In this document: positions 51,044 through 60,858 of the stretch, in pieces | Numbering within the stretch: position 1 is the first letter of the stretch | Layout: every line of letters begins with the position of its first letter | Assembly (NCBI GenBank): GCA_964342825.1 | Contig: CAYFHO010000001.1 | Coordinates: 124,001-188,000, forward strand | Source: AAA164-E04 sp964342825 | GTDB lineage: Bacteria > Verrucomicrobiota > Verrucomicrobiia > Limisphaerales > AAA164-E04 | DNA: 64,000 nucleotides | Direction: 5' to 3' | Position numbers and translations under genes: made by a program | The notes under the pieces: generated by a model | The model's database searches: none | Told to the model about the DNA's origin: nothing | Seen by the model: only the letters and a program-made list of their open reading frames with translations

Positions 51044-52054
51044 TTAAGCGACAAACCAGAGGTTCATTCCAGCTACGTAACCCAGGCCTTGAAGGAAAGA
51101 AGCGATTTCTTCCCTTGCGCCGGCGGCTCCAACTGCAGCCACGATTGGGATTTCTGCGTTGTGATGTTCCTGCAACTGATCGGGGGCAATGACCTCCACT
51201 CCGTGGATTTTCATACCCGTTTTCCTGGGTGAAACGTCGACCGCACAAGGAACATCAATGCTATTTCTCAACAGCCATCTCAACCACGGTTTGCCTCTTT
51301 GACCTACGCCCCAGAGAATCACTTTTTCAACATCCTCTAGCGGCCCTTTGAGCAGGTAATGCTGCTTGCATCGATCAAAGGCTTCCTGCTCATATCGTTT
51401 ATCCGTTCTGGTGAGACGGTGAGGATGATCACGCCAATCGAGAATGATTGAGTCCGTTTTCCCTACCTTGGCCCCCTCGGCGATGGCCTGTAACCACTGA
51501 TCATAATCTTCGGGGTAGTCACCTTGACCGCATCGGTTCAGGAAAAATTCCCTGCGAGCCAGGATACTTGGATTAACAAGGGGAAGTTCAACGAATCGGT
51601 TTGCCACTATTTCGTCATGCCGAGTCAAGCTGTTCAACCAATCAGAGTATCGCTGCATGCTTGCAACTGGATTCCCCTCCAAATCTGTGATCCTGACCAA
51701 TCCACTGACAACGTTGCAGCCGGTTTGATTTGCGAATTTCCATTGTTCTTCCAATCGGCGAGGATGTGAAATGTCATCGGCATCCATCCGGGCGATCCAA
51801 TCGGCTCGTGTCATGGAAGCTGCCATGTTGGCGGTTGCCACAATACCCTGGTGCTTGTTCTGAACGAGCACCATTCTTGGATCCTTAATCGATTTAAGAA
51901 TTTCCACTGAACGATCGGTCGAACCATCATCGATCACCACCAGTTCCAGTGATTCAAAAGTTCCTTTCAGTACGGAGTGAACTGCCTCCAGAACGGTGTT
52001 CTCGGCATTGTAGACAGGCAGGATAACCGAGATGAGAGGCACTTGGGAATTCAC
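51044..52054 (-). CDS. Family 2 glycosyltransferase with C-terminal Rossmann-like extension
   Basis: 336 residues starting at a GTG (52052-52054), the only sensible start since the GT2 fold begins at residue 8 (ISVILPVYNAENTVLEAVHS). The nucleotide-binding DDGSTDRS and the metal-binding MDADD near residue 93 are present. Residues about 245-336 form an extra domain (VILWGVGQRGKPWLRWLL) like the C-terminal Rossmann-type modules seen in some sugar and methyl transferases. It probably adds a sugar to a surface polysaccharide. No export or polymerase genes are nearby. Confidence 0.85.
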   Translation of the reverse strand: MNSQVPLISVILPVYNAENTVLEAVHSVLKGTFESLELVVIDDGSTDRSVEILKSIKDPRMVLVQNKHQGIVATANMAASMTRADWIARMDADDISHPRRLEEQWKFANQTGCNVVSGLVRITDLEGNPVASMQRYSDWLNSLTRHDEIVANRFVELPLVNPSILARREFFLNRCGQGDYPEDYDQWLQAIAEGAKVGKTDSIILDWRDHPHRLTRTDKRYEQEAFDRCKQHYLLKGPLEDVEKVILWGVGQRGKPWLRWLLRNSIDVPCAVDVSPRKTGMKIHGVEVIAPDQLQEHHNAEIPIVAAVGAAGAREEIASFLQGLGYVAGMNLWFVA

Positions 52055-52111
52055 TGCTCAGTCAATCCTTCTGTCTCAGGAACCAAAATACCTTGGGGAT
52101 TATTCAACGGG

Positions 52112-52393
52112 TCAGGAAGCTTTAGGAACTTCCGCCCCAGGGAAAAGTTCCTTGATCTTGCGTCTTAACCGATCCGCATCCTGAGGTTGGAGAAGTCGGC
52201 GATGTACCCTCCGATCCACCCCGTCCAGGAGTTCCAACCAATCTTCAAATTCAGGTTTTGGCACCGGTTCCCAGTTGTCATAACGCTTTTCGCGATCAAA
52301 GAAACGCCAGTCTTTGCCAATTTTTTTGGCGTATGCCTGCCTTTTTCGACCATCTTCAAACGTGCCTTTCCAACTGATTTCACCTTTTGCCAT
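52112..52393 (-). CDS. Small conserved hypothetical protein
   Basis: 93 residues from an ATG at 52391-52393, chosen over a longer frame. It begins MAKGEISWKGTFEDGRKRQA and is rich in charged and aromatic residues, with a helical C-terminal half (DRRVHRRLLQPQDADRLRRK). No signal peptide, no recognised family. It precedes the glycosyltransferase gene on the same strand and may be co-transcribed with it. Confidence 0.6.
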   Translation of the reverse strand: MAKGEISWKGTFEDGRKRQAYAKKIGKDWRFFDREKRYDNWEPVPKPEFEDWLELLDGVDRRVHRRLLQPQDADRLRRKIKELFPGAEVPKAS

Positions 52394-52512
52394 ATATACT
52401 CTGGTGCGGATTGTAATCAAAAAGCATCAAATGTCCATGAATGACCTCAAAGGTAAAAGATACGGGTATCTTCCCTTTGACATTCGCCAGGGCTCAAGTC
52501 ACCTTCGACGGC

Positions 52513-52875
52513 ATGGAAGTTTTTGGTAGAAGGACATGGTTTTCGGTTATATTGACATTTGCTACTGTGTTTCTTTTGGCAGGTTGTACTCAGGAAACAC
52601 AAAACAAGTTCAGTCGAGCTGTTCAGAATTGGACCGGCACGGATGGAGTGTTGGAGATTTATGCAGGGGACAAACTTGTGCACAGATTTATCAAGATTGA
52701 CAAGCTGTCGACTGCTGCCGCGACTCAGGGCGAAACAGTGTCCAGGCCCTATCGTTATGGTTACGGTGTGGCTGACCTAAATTTCAATTTCAAAGCTGAT
52801 GAAGGCGAGAAAAAGGTTTATTTCGAGTTTAGTGATTATTCCTCCAATTACATATTCTTTCAGAATCCTCATTGA
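52513..52875 (+). CDS. Lipoprotein of unknown function
   Basis: 120 residues from the ATG at 52513, chosen over an upstream frame because it gives a lipoprotein signal of normal length: FGRR, a hydrophobic stretch and the lipobox LLAGC ending at residue 25. The mature part (QNWTGTDGVLEIYAGDKLVH, then YRYGYGVADLNFNFKADEGE) is beta-rich. It lies 92 bases before the transketolase gene on the same strand. No family recognised. Confidence 0.65.
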   Translation: MEVFGRRTWFSVILTFATVFLLAGCTQETQNKFSRAVQNWTGTDGVLEIYAGDKLVHRFIKIDKLSTAAATQGETVSRPYRYGYGVADLNFNFKADEGEKKVYFEFSDYSSNYIFFQNPH

Positions 52876-52967
52876 ACTCACTTAATTCTTTCCTTCACAT
52901 TTTCAGCTTTGGCATTACAGTTTCCGCTTCAAATTCTTTAATACGAAAAAACAAACAACTTAAATTT

Positions 52968-55025
52968 ATGGGATCAGAACCGATTGACGCAAAACCGTTG
53001 GAAGCCCCGGCCTTGACGCCGTTGACCTTGAAAAACCGCCTGGCCGGCACTCCGGGGCAAGCTCCCAAATATGCCACAACTGTTAAAAACAATGCTGGCG
53101 AGGATATTGTGCTGGGAGATCCCAAAGCTACCCGCGCCCTGGTTGCACTGATGAATGTGCACGCTGTGAATGGCGGAGCTGCCTGTCACTGGGGTGGACC
53201 TGCGGCTTTGGCTGAAATCATGGCATCCATCCATGGGCTGATTTTTTCCACCACGGACCGCCCCTGGTATGAGGCTTACAATTTTGTCAATGACGCCGGT
53301 CACACCGAAAACGGAGTGTACGCACTTCGAGCCAATCTGGGATTCGATGGATTGACATTTGAAGATCTCAAGGGGTTTCGAAGCATTGAAAGCAAGCTCA
53401 CAGGACATGGAGAGTCGCACTTGAATCCCGAAGGTGTACTTTTGAGCAACGGCCCTCTCAGTTCTGCCGTTGGGCAGTGTCAAGGACTGGCCATGGCTGA
53501 CAAGACTGCCGGAAATGATCGGGTGACGGTACTCGTGCTTTCAGACGGTGCCTCCATGGAAGGGGAAGCAAAGGAAGCCTTTTCTGCCATTCCCGGGCTG
53601 GCAGCCAAGGGCAGGGTGAATCCATTTGTCATGGTTCTTTCCGATAACCAGACAAAACTTTCAGGCCGCATTCCCGCAGATTCATTTGACATGGCACCCT
53701 CTTTCGATGCCATGGAAACTCTAGGATGGAAAGTGGTCGATGTTGAACAGGGACACGATTTGCAGACCGTTTACCAGGCCATCGAATCCGCGGTTGAATC
53801 CGCCAAGTCGGATTCCTCCAAACCGGTTCTGGTGCGAGTCAAAACCATCAAGGGTTTTGGTGTCAAAGCCACCGCAGAAAGTGCCAGTGGCGGGCACGGA
53901 TTTCCGCTTAAAGGCGGAGAAAAAATCATTGAATTCGTCGATGAAATTTATGGCGGAGAAACGCCCGAAGAATTTGCCGCCTGGGCGAAAGAATTACGCA
54001 GCAAATGGGAGGCAGATACCGCAGCCAAAGCGGCCTCATCTGGAGGTGCTCCCGCAGTTAAAAAAGGCAAGATACAAGGTGGACTCGCCGATGCCGCCAT
54101 CCGTGCAGCTCAAGACGGTTTTCCCGTATATTCGGTTTCCTGCGACGTTCAAGGATCGACCGGGATTGCAGCCTTCCAGGCAAGTTTTCCAGATCGATTT
54201 GTTGAAGTGGGTATCGCTGAAGCAAACATGGTGAGTGTAGGCGCTGGTTATGCCAAAGCTGGCTATATTCCGATCGTGGACACCTTTGGACAGTTTGGTG
54301 TGACCAAAGGAAACTTGCCTCTGACCATGGCTGCACTCTCTCAGGCTCCCGTTATTGCCATCTTCTCACATGTTGGATTCCAGGATGCCGCTGATGGAGC
54401 CAGTCACCAGGCGACCACTTATTTCGCCGCTGTCAGTGCGATTCCCCACACCGTTGCCATCGCTCCTTCATGCGCTGGTGAAGCTGATGCGCTGATGTAT
54501 GAAGCGATCAAGCGGTACGCCGAAGATCGCAAAGCCGGCAAGGACGGAGAGAACTACATCTTTTTTGTGGGTCGCGAGAATTATCCAATTCACTGGATCG
54601 AAGGTGCCAATTATCCATGGGGTAAAGCACAGGTTATTCGTGAAGGGACCGATGTTGTTTTGGTTGGGTGTGGCCCGTTGCTCAGCAAAGCCGTACAAGC
54701 TGGCGAATTGCTTCAGGAAAAGGGAGTCAATGCAACCGTGATCAGCAATCCATTCATCAATCGCGTTGATCTGGACACCATTGCGCCACTCGTCAACGCC
54801 GCGAAGGGACGGATTGTCACCATTGAAGATCACCAGGTATCCTGTGGTATGGGTTCGCAGCTGTCACATGCACTTTCCCGCACCGGAGTTTCGCATCGTA
54901 TCACCAGCCTTGGTATTGAGGGTGAGTTCGGTCAGTCTGCTTACATGGCGGAGCATCTTTATCAGCGTCACGGCCTGACTGCAGAGAAGATGGTCGAAGC
55001 TGCTCAGAAATTGATCGCCTCCTAA
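52968..55025 (+). CDS. tkt: Divergent transketolase
   Basis: 685 residues from the ATG at 52968; an upstream TTG frame gives no sensible N-terminus. All three transketolase domains are visible. The first has the catalytic His region AACHWGGPAALAE and GPLSSAVGQCQGLAMADK; the thiamine diphosphate motif reads LSDGASMEGE...SDNQT, with Ser in place of the usual first Gly of GDG. The pyrimidine-binding domain has the catalytic Glu (VEVGIAEANM). The C-terminal domain ends LYQRHGLTAEKM. It moves two-carbon units between sugar phosphates. It may be a paralogue with altered preference. The leader is AU-rich (CTTAAATTT). Confidence 0.88.
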   Translation: MGSEPIDAKPLEAPALTPLTLKNRLAGTPGQAPKYATTVKNNAGEDIVLGDPKATRALVALMNVHAVNGGAACHWGGPAALAEIMASIHGLIFSTTDRPWYEAYNFVNDAGHTENGVYALRANLGFDGLTFEDLKGFRSIESKLTGHGESHLNPEGVLLSNGPLSSAVGQCQGLAMADKTAGNDRVTVLVLSDGASMEGEAKEAFSAIPGLAAKGRVNPFVMVLSDNQTKLSGRIPADSFDMAPSFDAMETLGWKVVDVEQGHDLQTVYQAIESAVESAKSDSSKPVLVRVKTIKGFGVKATAESASGGHGFPLKGGEKIIEFVDEIYGGETPEEFAAWAKELRSKWEADTAAKAASSGGAPAVKKGKIQGGLADAAIRAAQDGFPVYSVSCDVQGSTGIAAFQASFPDRFVEVGIAEANMVSVGAGYAKAGYIPIVDTFGQFGVTKGNLPLTMAALSQAPVIAIFSHVGFQDAADGASHQATTYFAAVSAIPHTVAIAPSCAGEADALMYEAIKRYAEDRKAGKDGENYIFFVGRENYPIHWIEGANYPWGKAQVIREGTDVVLVGCGPLLSKAVQAGELLQEKGVNATVISNPFINRVDLDTIAPLVNAAKGRIVTIEDHQVSCGMGSQLSHALSRTGVSHRITSLGIEGEFGQSAYMAEHLYQRHGLTAEKMVEAAQKLIAS

Positions 55026-55060
55026 TTGAATCTGTTTTCATCACATATATTTATTGGATT

Positions 55061-56482
55061 ATGAAATACCATCATTTGATTCTGCTGGCCTGTACATTGA
55101 CTCTGGGTGTCCAGGGTGCGGATCAGGCTTACCCTCCTGAATCTGCTTTCAAGCGAGTGGTGCTTGCTGAAAACCCAAACAAGGATCCGAACGGAATCGT
55201 GGATCCCATGGAGTTGTCCATTGCAAGTGACGGGAGGGTTTTCGTTGCAGAGCGTCGGGGCTTTGTAAAGTACCTGGATCCTGATTCCGGCGAAGTTCAT
55301 ACCGTTGGAAAACTGGATGTATTTACCGGACTTGAAGATGGTCTTCTGGGAATGACGCTGGATCCAAATTTCGAAGACAATGGATGGATCTATTTGTTTC
55401 ACTCTCCTCCGGACATTGAAGAAAACCATGTTTCGAGGTTCACAATTCAGGATGGGAAGTTGGATCTATCAAGCATCAAGACTTTGATTCGGATCAAAAC
55501 GCAACGTCTGCAATGCTGTCACTCAGGAGGATCTCTTAATTTTGATGCAGATGGCAACCTGTATGCATCGGTGGGTGACAACACGAATCCATTTGAGTCC
55601 GATGGTTTCAGTCCAAGCGATGAAAGAGAAGACCGTTTCCCTTGGGATGCACAGAAATCCTCCTCCAACATGAATGACCTGCGAGGAAAGATCTTGCGGG
55701 TGCGTCCATTGGCTGACGGAACAGTTGAGATTCCTGATGGAAATCTTTTTCCCAAGGATGGAAGTCAGGGGCGGCCTGAGATATATGTCATGGGGAATCG
55801 CAATCCATATCGTATATCCATCGACCAGCGCACCGGGTTTCTCTATTGGGGTGAAGTTGGGCCGGATGCCGGTAGTTTGAAACCGGATCGAGGTCCTGCG
55901 GGATTTGATGAAATCAATCAGGCAAGACATGCTGGTTTTTTTGGCTGGCCTTATTTCATTGGGAACAACAAAGCCTATACTCGATACGATTTTGAGAACA
56001 AGAAGTCCCTCGAGCCATGGGATCCAGAAAAACCTTTGAATCTTTCCCCGAACAACACCGGTGGCAAAGAATTACCGCCCGCTCAGCCTGCTTTTATCTA
56101 CTATCCTCATTCATTGTCAGCGAGGTTTCCTGCAGTGAATGCGGGAGGGGGACGCACCGCGATGGCTGGTCCGGTTTACTACCATGATGACGACTTGGAA
56201 TCTCCCCACAAACTGCCCGCTGTATTCGATCATCATTTGTTCATTTATGAATGGTCTCGCAACTGGATTATTGCTGTGAAGTTGGATGAAGATGAATCGA
56301 TTGGAAACCCTCGCAAGGATCTTCATCGTTTCCTGCCTGGTATGACCTTCAAACGTCCGATGGACATGGAGCTTGGCCCGGACGGATGTCTTTATGTCAT
56401 TCAATGGGGCACTCAATGGGGTGACAACAACGATACTCAGATCATTCGAATAGAGTACCACGGAGACGCCACCACCGGGTAG
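55061..56482 (+). CDS. PQQ-dependent sugar dehydrogenase-like (GSDH family) protein
   Basis: 473 residues with a signal peptide (MKYHHLILLACTLTLGVQG). The body is a beta-propeller of the soluble glucose/sorbosone dehydrogenase type: VFVAERRGFVKYL, LLGMTLDPNFEDNGWIYL, CHSGGSLNFDADGNLYASVGD, GRPEIYVMGNRNPYRI. It would oxidise sugars in the periplasm with PQQ or a related cofactor; no PQQ synthesis genes are in the window. It follows transketolase by 35 bases and precedes the uracil-DNA glycosylase by 17. Confidence 0.88.
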   Translation: MKYHHLILLACTLTLGVQGADQAYPPESAFKRVVLAENPNKDPNGIVDPMELSIASDGRVFVAERRGFVKYLDPDSGEVHTVGKLDVFTGLEDGLLGMTLDPNFEDNGWIYLFHSPPDIEENHVSRFTIQDGKLDLSSIKTLIRIKTQRLQCCHSGGSLNFDADGNLYASVGDNTNPFESDGFSPSDEREDRFPWDAQKSSSNMNDLRGKILRVRPLADGTVEIPDGNLFPKDGSQGRPEIYVMGNRNPYRISIDQRTGFLYWGEVGPDAGSLKPDRGPAGFDEINQARHAGFFGWPYFIGNNKAYTRYDFENKKSLEPWDPEKPLNLSPNNTGGKELPPAQPAFIYYPHSLSARFPAVNAGGGRTAMAGPVYYHDDDLESPHKLPAVFDHHLFIYEWSRNWIIAVKLDEDESIGNPRKDLHRFLPGMTFKRPMDMELGPDGCLYVIQWGTQWGDNNDTQIIRIEYHGDATTG

Positions 56483-56499
56483 GTGATGGTGATTTCATT

Positions 56500-57432
56500 A
56501 TGGTAAGTGCCTTTGATCAGTTGCTCGACGCCACGATTGAAAACCTGGAGACACTCAAGTCTGATGGTCAAACGTATGTTCGCGTGACGGACGCCTCGAT
56601 GGTGTCCCTGCGGGAAATGGTCCAGGCTGCCGAGATAACGCCGGAGGCGAAAACCTTCAAACACTCACCACGACAAAGAAATCCCGAATCCCGGTTCCAA
56701 CCTTCGGAACCCACAGCTGCTCCTGTAATCAAGCAAGCTGTGGTGGAATCAGCACCAGAAGAAAAGGACCTGATTGGAAGAGTTGAGGACTGGCCGGATC
56801 TAGCCCCAGAACAAAAAGAGTTGGCCATGGAGAAACTGCGCGAGCAGGCAGAATCCTGCCAGCGATGCAGTCACTTGGTTCAATCCAGAACTCAGGTAGT
56901 CTTTGGGGTGGGAACTGTACATGCCGATCTGATGTTTGTCGGTGAAGCTCCCGGTATGGATGAAGATCGACAAGGGGAACCATTTGTGGGGAAAGCAGGT
57001 CAATTGCTGACGAAGATCATAGAAACCATGGGGCTTTCACGAGACCGTGTCTATATCGGCAATGTCCTGAAATGTCGTCCAGATACGCCAGGTCGTTCTT
57101 TCGGTAATCGTAAACCAACACCGATGGAAATGCAGACTTGCTGGCCTTATTTGATGGAACAAATCAAACTGATACGACCCAAAGTCATGGTGGCTTTGGG
57201 GGCTACTGCCGTGGAGGGGCTCCTTGGTAAGAAAACCATCGGAATTACTCGAATGCGAGGTCGTTTTCAAGACTTTCGGGGTATCCCTGTCATGCCTACC
57301 TATCACCCAGCTTACGTGCTTCGAAATCCTGCAAAAGCCATCAAAAGACAGGTTTGGGAAGACATGCTTCAAGTGATGGAATATTTGGGAATGTCCGTTT
57401 CAGCCAAGCAGCGCCAGTTTTTTACAAAATAG
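56500..57432 (+). CDS. Family 4 uracil-DNA glycosylase with N-terminal extension
   Basis: 310 residues. It removes uracil from DNA. The 4Fe-4S cluster Cys residues are at 119 and 122 (CQRC), 192 (KCRPDTPG) and 214 (TCWPYL); the uracil-binding GEAPG motif is at 148-152 and the conserved TYHPAYVLRNP motif near the end. About 110 residues precede the glycosylase fold and are low-complexity and charged, unlike the short family members of about 200 residues. The start was chosen at the first ATG; no ribosome-binding site decides it. Confidence 0.93.
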   Translation: MVSAFDQLLDATIENLETLKSDGQTYVRVTDASMVSLREMVQAAEITPEAKTFKHSPRQRNPESRFQPSEPTAAPVIKQAVVESAPEEKDLIGRVEDWPDLAPEQKELAMEKLREQAESCQRCSHLVQSRTQVVFGVGTVHADLMFVGEAPGMDEDRQGEPFVGKAGQLLTKIIETMGLSRDRVYIGNVLKCRPDTPGRSFGNRKPTPMEMQTCWPYLMEQIKLIRPKVMVALGATAVEGLLGKKTIGITRMRGRFQDFRGIPVMPTYHPAYVLRNPAKAIKRQVWEDMLQVMEYLGMSVSAKQRQFFTK

Positions 57433-57454
57433 AATTAATCCTTTACTAATTTTC

Positions 57455-59875
57455 ATGAGTCGAGTTTCACCTCTCAAAATTAATCAGCTTGCCAATCGTT
57501 GTTCTCTCAAAGACTTGCCCTTCAAGACCACCAATGACCTGAAACCTGTCCGGGATGTCATCGGTCAAGATCGCGCCGTAGAAGCGTTGAAGTTCGGTGT
57601 AGAAATTGGTTCCGAAGGTTACAATCTGTTTGTGCTGGGACCTTCGGGTTACGGACGTCATTCGGTTGTTCAGAATTATCTTCATCGTCTTGCCAAGACA
57701 AAACCGGTGCCTTCGGATTGGTGCTACGTGAATAACTTCGTGGATTCCTACAAGCCACGATTGCTCAAACTTCCTCCGGGGACCGGGAGAAAATTAGCAG
57801 AGGACATGGAGCGACTTGTTGAGGATTTACGAAATTCCATTCCTGCTGCTTTTGAGAACGACAAGTACCGAATGCGACGCCAGGAAATCGAGCATGAGGT
57901 TTCCGAGCAACAAGACAAAGCACTGGAAGCGGTCAAGAAGCGTGCAAAAAAGAAAAGTATCACCTTGATCCAAACTCCGAGCGGGATTGCCTTGTCTCCA
58001 ACCAAAGCCGGAGAGATTCTGGATCAGGACGCCTTTCGGAGACTCCCTGAAAAGGAACGGAAAAAGATCCAGAAAGATATCACCACCTTGCAGGCTGATA
58101 TTGAAAAGATCATTCATCAAATTCCCCGCATACGTCGCTCTATCCAACGCAAGGTCAAGGATCTAAATCAAGCGGTGACCCGTGCTGCAGTTTCTGGGCT
58201 TATTGAGGATTTGAAACAGGAATATGTCGAGATGCCCAATGTGCAGGATTACCTCGACAAGGTCCTGGAGGATGTCGTCGAGTATGCCGAAGATTTGTTC
58301 CTGTCCAAAGAAGGCCCCGGCCAGGGTGGTGGCAACATGCCCACTGAGGAAATGCAGGCCGCCTCAATGGTGAGATATCGTGTCAACGTTTTGGTCGATC
58401 ACGGATCCACCAAAGGTACTCCGGTGCTCTATGAGGATAATCCGTGTTACAACAATTTGGTGGGGCGTGTGGAACATGTGTCGCACATGGGAACGCTACT
58501 GACAGATTTTACACTGATCAAACCTGGAATGCTGCATCTGGCCAATGGTGGATATCTGGTCATCGATGCGATGCAGTTACTGATGCAGCCATTCGCCTGG
58601 GACTCTCTTAAACGCTGCCTTCGTTCCCGAGAAATCCGAATCGAATCGCTCGGGCAGTCACTGAGCTTGGTCAGCACCGTTTCCCTGGAGCCCGAGCCAT
58701 TGCCGCTGGATGTCAAAGTGGTGCTGGTCGGAGACCGCATGCTCTATTACATGCTGCATGATCTGGACCCTGAATTCTCCAAATTCTTCAAAGTGCCCGT
58801 TGATTTTGAAGATCACATGGATCGAACTCCGAAGAATGTGCATCTGTATGCCCGCCTGATCGCTACTTTGATTCAGAAAGATCAGTTGATGCCTTTTGAC
58901 AAAGCTGCGGTGGCACGCGTGATTGAGCATAGCTCGCGTCATGCAGAGGATTCTGACAAGTTGACGATGGAAGTTCGATCTGTGGCGGACCTGTTGCAGG
59001 AATCCAACTACTGGGCCAGGCAGAGCAGCTCTAAGATCGTCAAAGCTGACCATGTTCAACAAGCCATCCATCAGGCAGCACGTCGCCTGGGTCGTATCCA
59101 AACCCGATGGCGGGAGGAAACGATTAAAGGAACTTTCATTATTGAAACCGAAGGTGAGCGAGTTGGACAGATCAATGGGCTTTCTGTTATCCAACTAGGC
59201 GGTCACGCTTTTGGTCATCCCGGACGCATCACAGCACAAGTCCGTATGGGAGGAGGGGAAGTCATCGATATTGAACGTGAAGTCAATTTGGGTGGATCTC
59301 TGCACTCGAAGGGAATGATGATATTATCAGGTTACTTGATGGGGCATTATGTGGCAGACAAACCCTTGTCCCTTTCAGCGAGCCTGGTTTTTGAACAATC
59401 CTACAACGGAGTGGACGGAGACAGTGCCTCGTCAGCGGAACTCTACGCATTGTTGTCCGCATTGTCTGGGCTTCCCATCAAACAATCTTTTGCAGTGACC
59501 GGCGCCTTGAGTCAGATGGGGGAGGTACAGGCCATTGGAGGCGTGAACGAAAAGGTGGAGGGTTTTTTCGAACTTTGCAAAGCTCGGGGATTAACCGGAG
59601 ATCAAGGAGTCTTGATCCCTTCTGCCAACGTCAAACACCTGATGTTGAATCCCGAAGTGATTGAAGCGGTTCGAAAGAAAAAATTCCACATCTATCCAAT
59701 CAGCCACGTTGATGAAGGAATCTCGGTCCTGACCGGCGTAACTGCAGGAAAGCGCAATGCCAAAGGGCATTTTCAAAAAAATACCGTTAATGGTCTTGTG
59801 GAGCGGCGGCTGGCCTCCTTTGCCGAGCAAGCCCGTGCCTTCCATGCCAATGACGGCAAGGACGAAAAGAAATGA
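57455..59875 (+). CDS. Lon-like ATP-dependent protease (AAA_32/Lon_C type)
   Basis: 806 residues. The AAA region matches the AAA_32 type (NGGYLVIDAMQLLMQPFAWD, then SREIRIESLG). Its P-loop GPSGYGRHS (63-71) has Arg-His where Lys-Ser/Thr is usual; I believe this is common in the family but could not check. A long coiled-coil region (about 110-240) interrupts the domain. The C-terminal protease domain has the Ser-Lys dyad Ser 657 (GDSASSAEL) and Lys 700 (GGVNEKVEGF), 43 residues apart exactly as in E. coli Lon. It degrades proteins in the cytoplasm. Its stop overlaps the stress-protein start (ATGA). Confidence 0.93.
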   Translation: MSRVSPLKINQLANRCSLKDLPFKTTNDLKPVRDVIGQDRAVEALKFGVEIGSEGYNLFVLGPSGYGRHSVVQNYLHRLAKTKPVPSDWCYVNNFVDSYKPRLLKLPPGTGRKLAEDMERLVEDLRNSIPAAFENDKYRMRRQEIEHEVSEQQDKALEAVKKRAKKKSITLIQTPSGIALSPTKAGEILDQDAFRRLPEKERKKIQKDITTLQADIEKIIHQIPRIRRSIQRKVKDLNQAVTRAAVSGLIEDLKQEYVEMPNVQDYLDKVLEDVVEYAEDLFLSKEGPGQGGGNMPTEEMQAASMVRYRVNVLVDHGSTKGTPVLYEDNPCYNNLVGRVEHVSHMGTLLTDFTLIKPGMLHLANGGYLVIDAMQLLMQPFAWDSLKRCLRSREIRIESLGQSLSLVSTVSLEPEPLPLDVKVVLVGDRMLYYMLHDLDPEFSKFFKVPVDFEDHMDRTPKNVHLYARLIATLIQKDQLMPFDKAAVARVIEHSSRHAEDSDKLTMEVRSVADLLQESNYWARQSSSKIVKADHVQQAIHQAARRLGRIQTRWREETIKGTFIIETEGERVGQINGLSVIQLGGHAFGHPGRITAQVRMGGGEVIDIEREVNLGGSLHSKGMMILSGYLMGHYVADKPLSLSASLVFEQSYNGVDGDSASSAELYALLSALSGLPIKQSFAVTGALSQMGEVQAIGGVNEKVEGFFELCKARGLTGDQGVLIPSANVKHLMLNPEVIEAVRKKKFHIYPISHVDEGISVLTGVTAGKRNAKGHFQKNTVNGLVERRLASFAEQARAFHANDGKDEKK

Positions 59876-60723
59876 ACAGGAAGCGAATCCTTATTGCCCT
59901 GGACTCTTCTTCGCAGAGCCTTGCCGCCTTGGATGCTGCTGTCGAAATTGCGCATCAGCGCGGTTGTGAATTGCTTGGTGTTTTTGTTGAAGATTCCCAT
60001 TTACTGCAGGCGACCTCCTGTAGTGTAACCCGAGAAATAGGTGCTTCTGCTGCCGAATCTCGGGATCTCCAGCACGCTGATTTGGAATCTATTTTCCGAT
60101 CTTTGGCGGCTCATGCCAGGCAAGCTTTGGAAATGGCCGCCGAACGTAAAAGGATCCCCTGGGATTTTCAGGTGATCCGAGGTCAGGTGGAAGAAACAAT
60201 CACAGAACTCATCAAAGAAGCGGATGTGACTGCTCTGGGTTCTTTGAGTTCCAGGTGGCCGGCTTCCAGTGGATTTGGTTCGACGGCTTTGAAAGTTCTC
60301 AAGCATGCCAAAGGGGGAGTCTTCATTGCTCGAAAAGGTAAGTCGATTACTTTTCCGGTCACTGTTTTATGTCGAACTCTTGAGGAAAGTCGATTGGCAT
60401 TGGAGACGGCTTTCAGCATGGGCAGCCTTTGCCATCACTACTTCAATGTGCTTTATCTGCCGAGCGAAAACCCGATGCATGAACTGGAATTACGCCAGTG
60501 GCTGACTCACTTGAGTCAGGAAAAGGCGGTTCTATTTAGAATGTTTGTGATCAACCCGCCAACCATGATGAACGTGGCTGGCTACCTTCAGGCCTTTCGA
60601 CCTGGCACCTTGATTCTTCCTGACAATCCCTGGTTAAAAAAGAATCGATTCTTGAAACAACTCCAAAATTTGGATTGTCCTGTCTATCTGATCCGCGGCA
60701 TGGAAGAGGTAAAGCAGGATTAA
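59872..60723 (+). CDS. Universal stress protein family protein
   Basis: 283 residues. The N-terminal 150 residues are a UspA fold (ILIALDSSSQSLAALDAAVE; GCELLGVFVED; EADVTALGSLSSRW). The C-terminal half looks like a second, degenerate Usp-like unit (FPVTVLCRTLEESRLALE), without the usual ATP motif. Such proteins bind ATP or act as small sensors under stress. It overlaps the Lon-like gene by four bases (ATGA), implying co-translation; a link between proteolysis and stress response is plausible inference. A weak hairpin lies at 60730-60758, without a T run. Confidence 0.8.
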   Translation: MNRKRILIALDSSSQSLAALDAAVEIAHQRGCELLGVFVEDSHLLQATSCSVTREIGASAAESRDLQHADLESIFRSLAAHARQALEMAAERKRIPWDFQVIRGQVEETITELIKEADVTALGSLSSRWPASSGFGSTALKVLKHAKGGVFIARKGKSITFPVTVLCRTLEESRLALETAFSMGSLCHHYFNVLYLPSENPMHELELRQWLTHLSQEKAVLFRMFVINPPTMMNVAGYLQAFRPGTLILPDNPWLKKNRFLKQLQNLDCPVYLIRGMEEVKQD

Positions 60724-60797
60724 GATTTCTTGAAGGTTTTTTACAGATAGCCCTTCAACTCAGTGGAATGATTCAGTCCATCTTTTCTCACTACACC

Positions 60798-60829
60798 AAA
60801 ACACCGCGGCTCGTCCATGAACCGCGGTG
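60798..60829 (-). terminator. Candidate terminator for the leftward DUF1080 gene
   Basis: CACCGCGG (60802-60809) and CCGCGGTG (60822-60829) form a perfect 8-bp GC-rich stem with a 12-base loop. On the minus strand it is followed by TTTT (60798-60801). It lies 30 bases beyond the stop at 60859. Confidence 0.65.
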
Positions 60830-60858
60830 AATTTCAGATTTAAAAAATTGGAGGGAAA

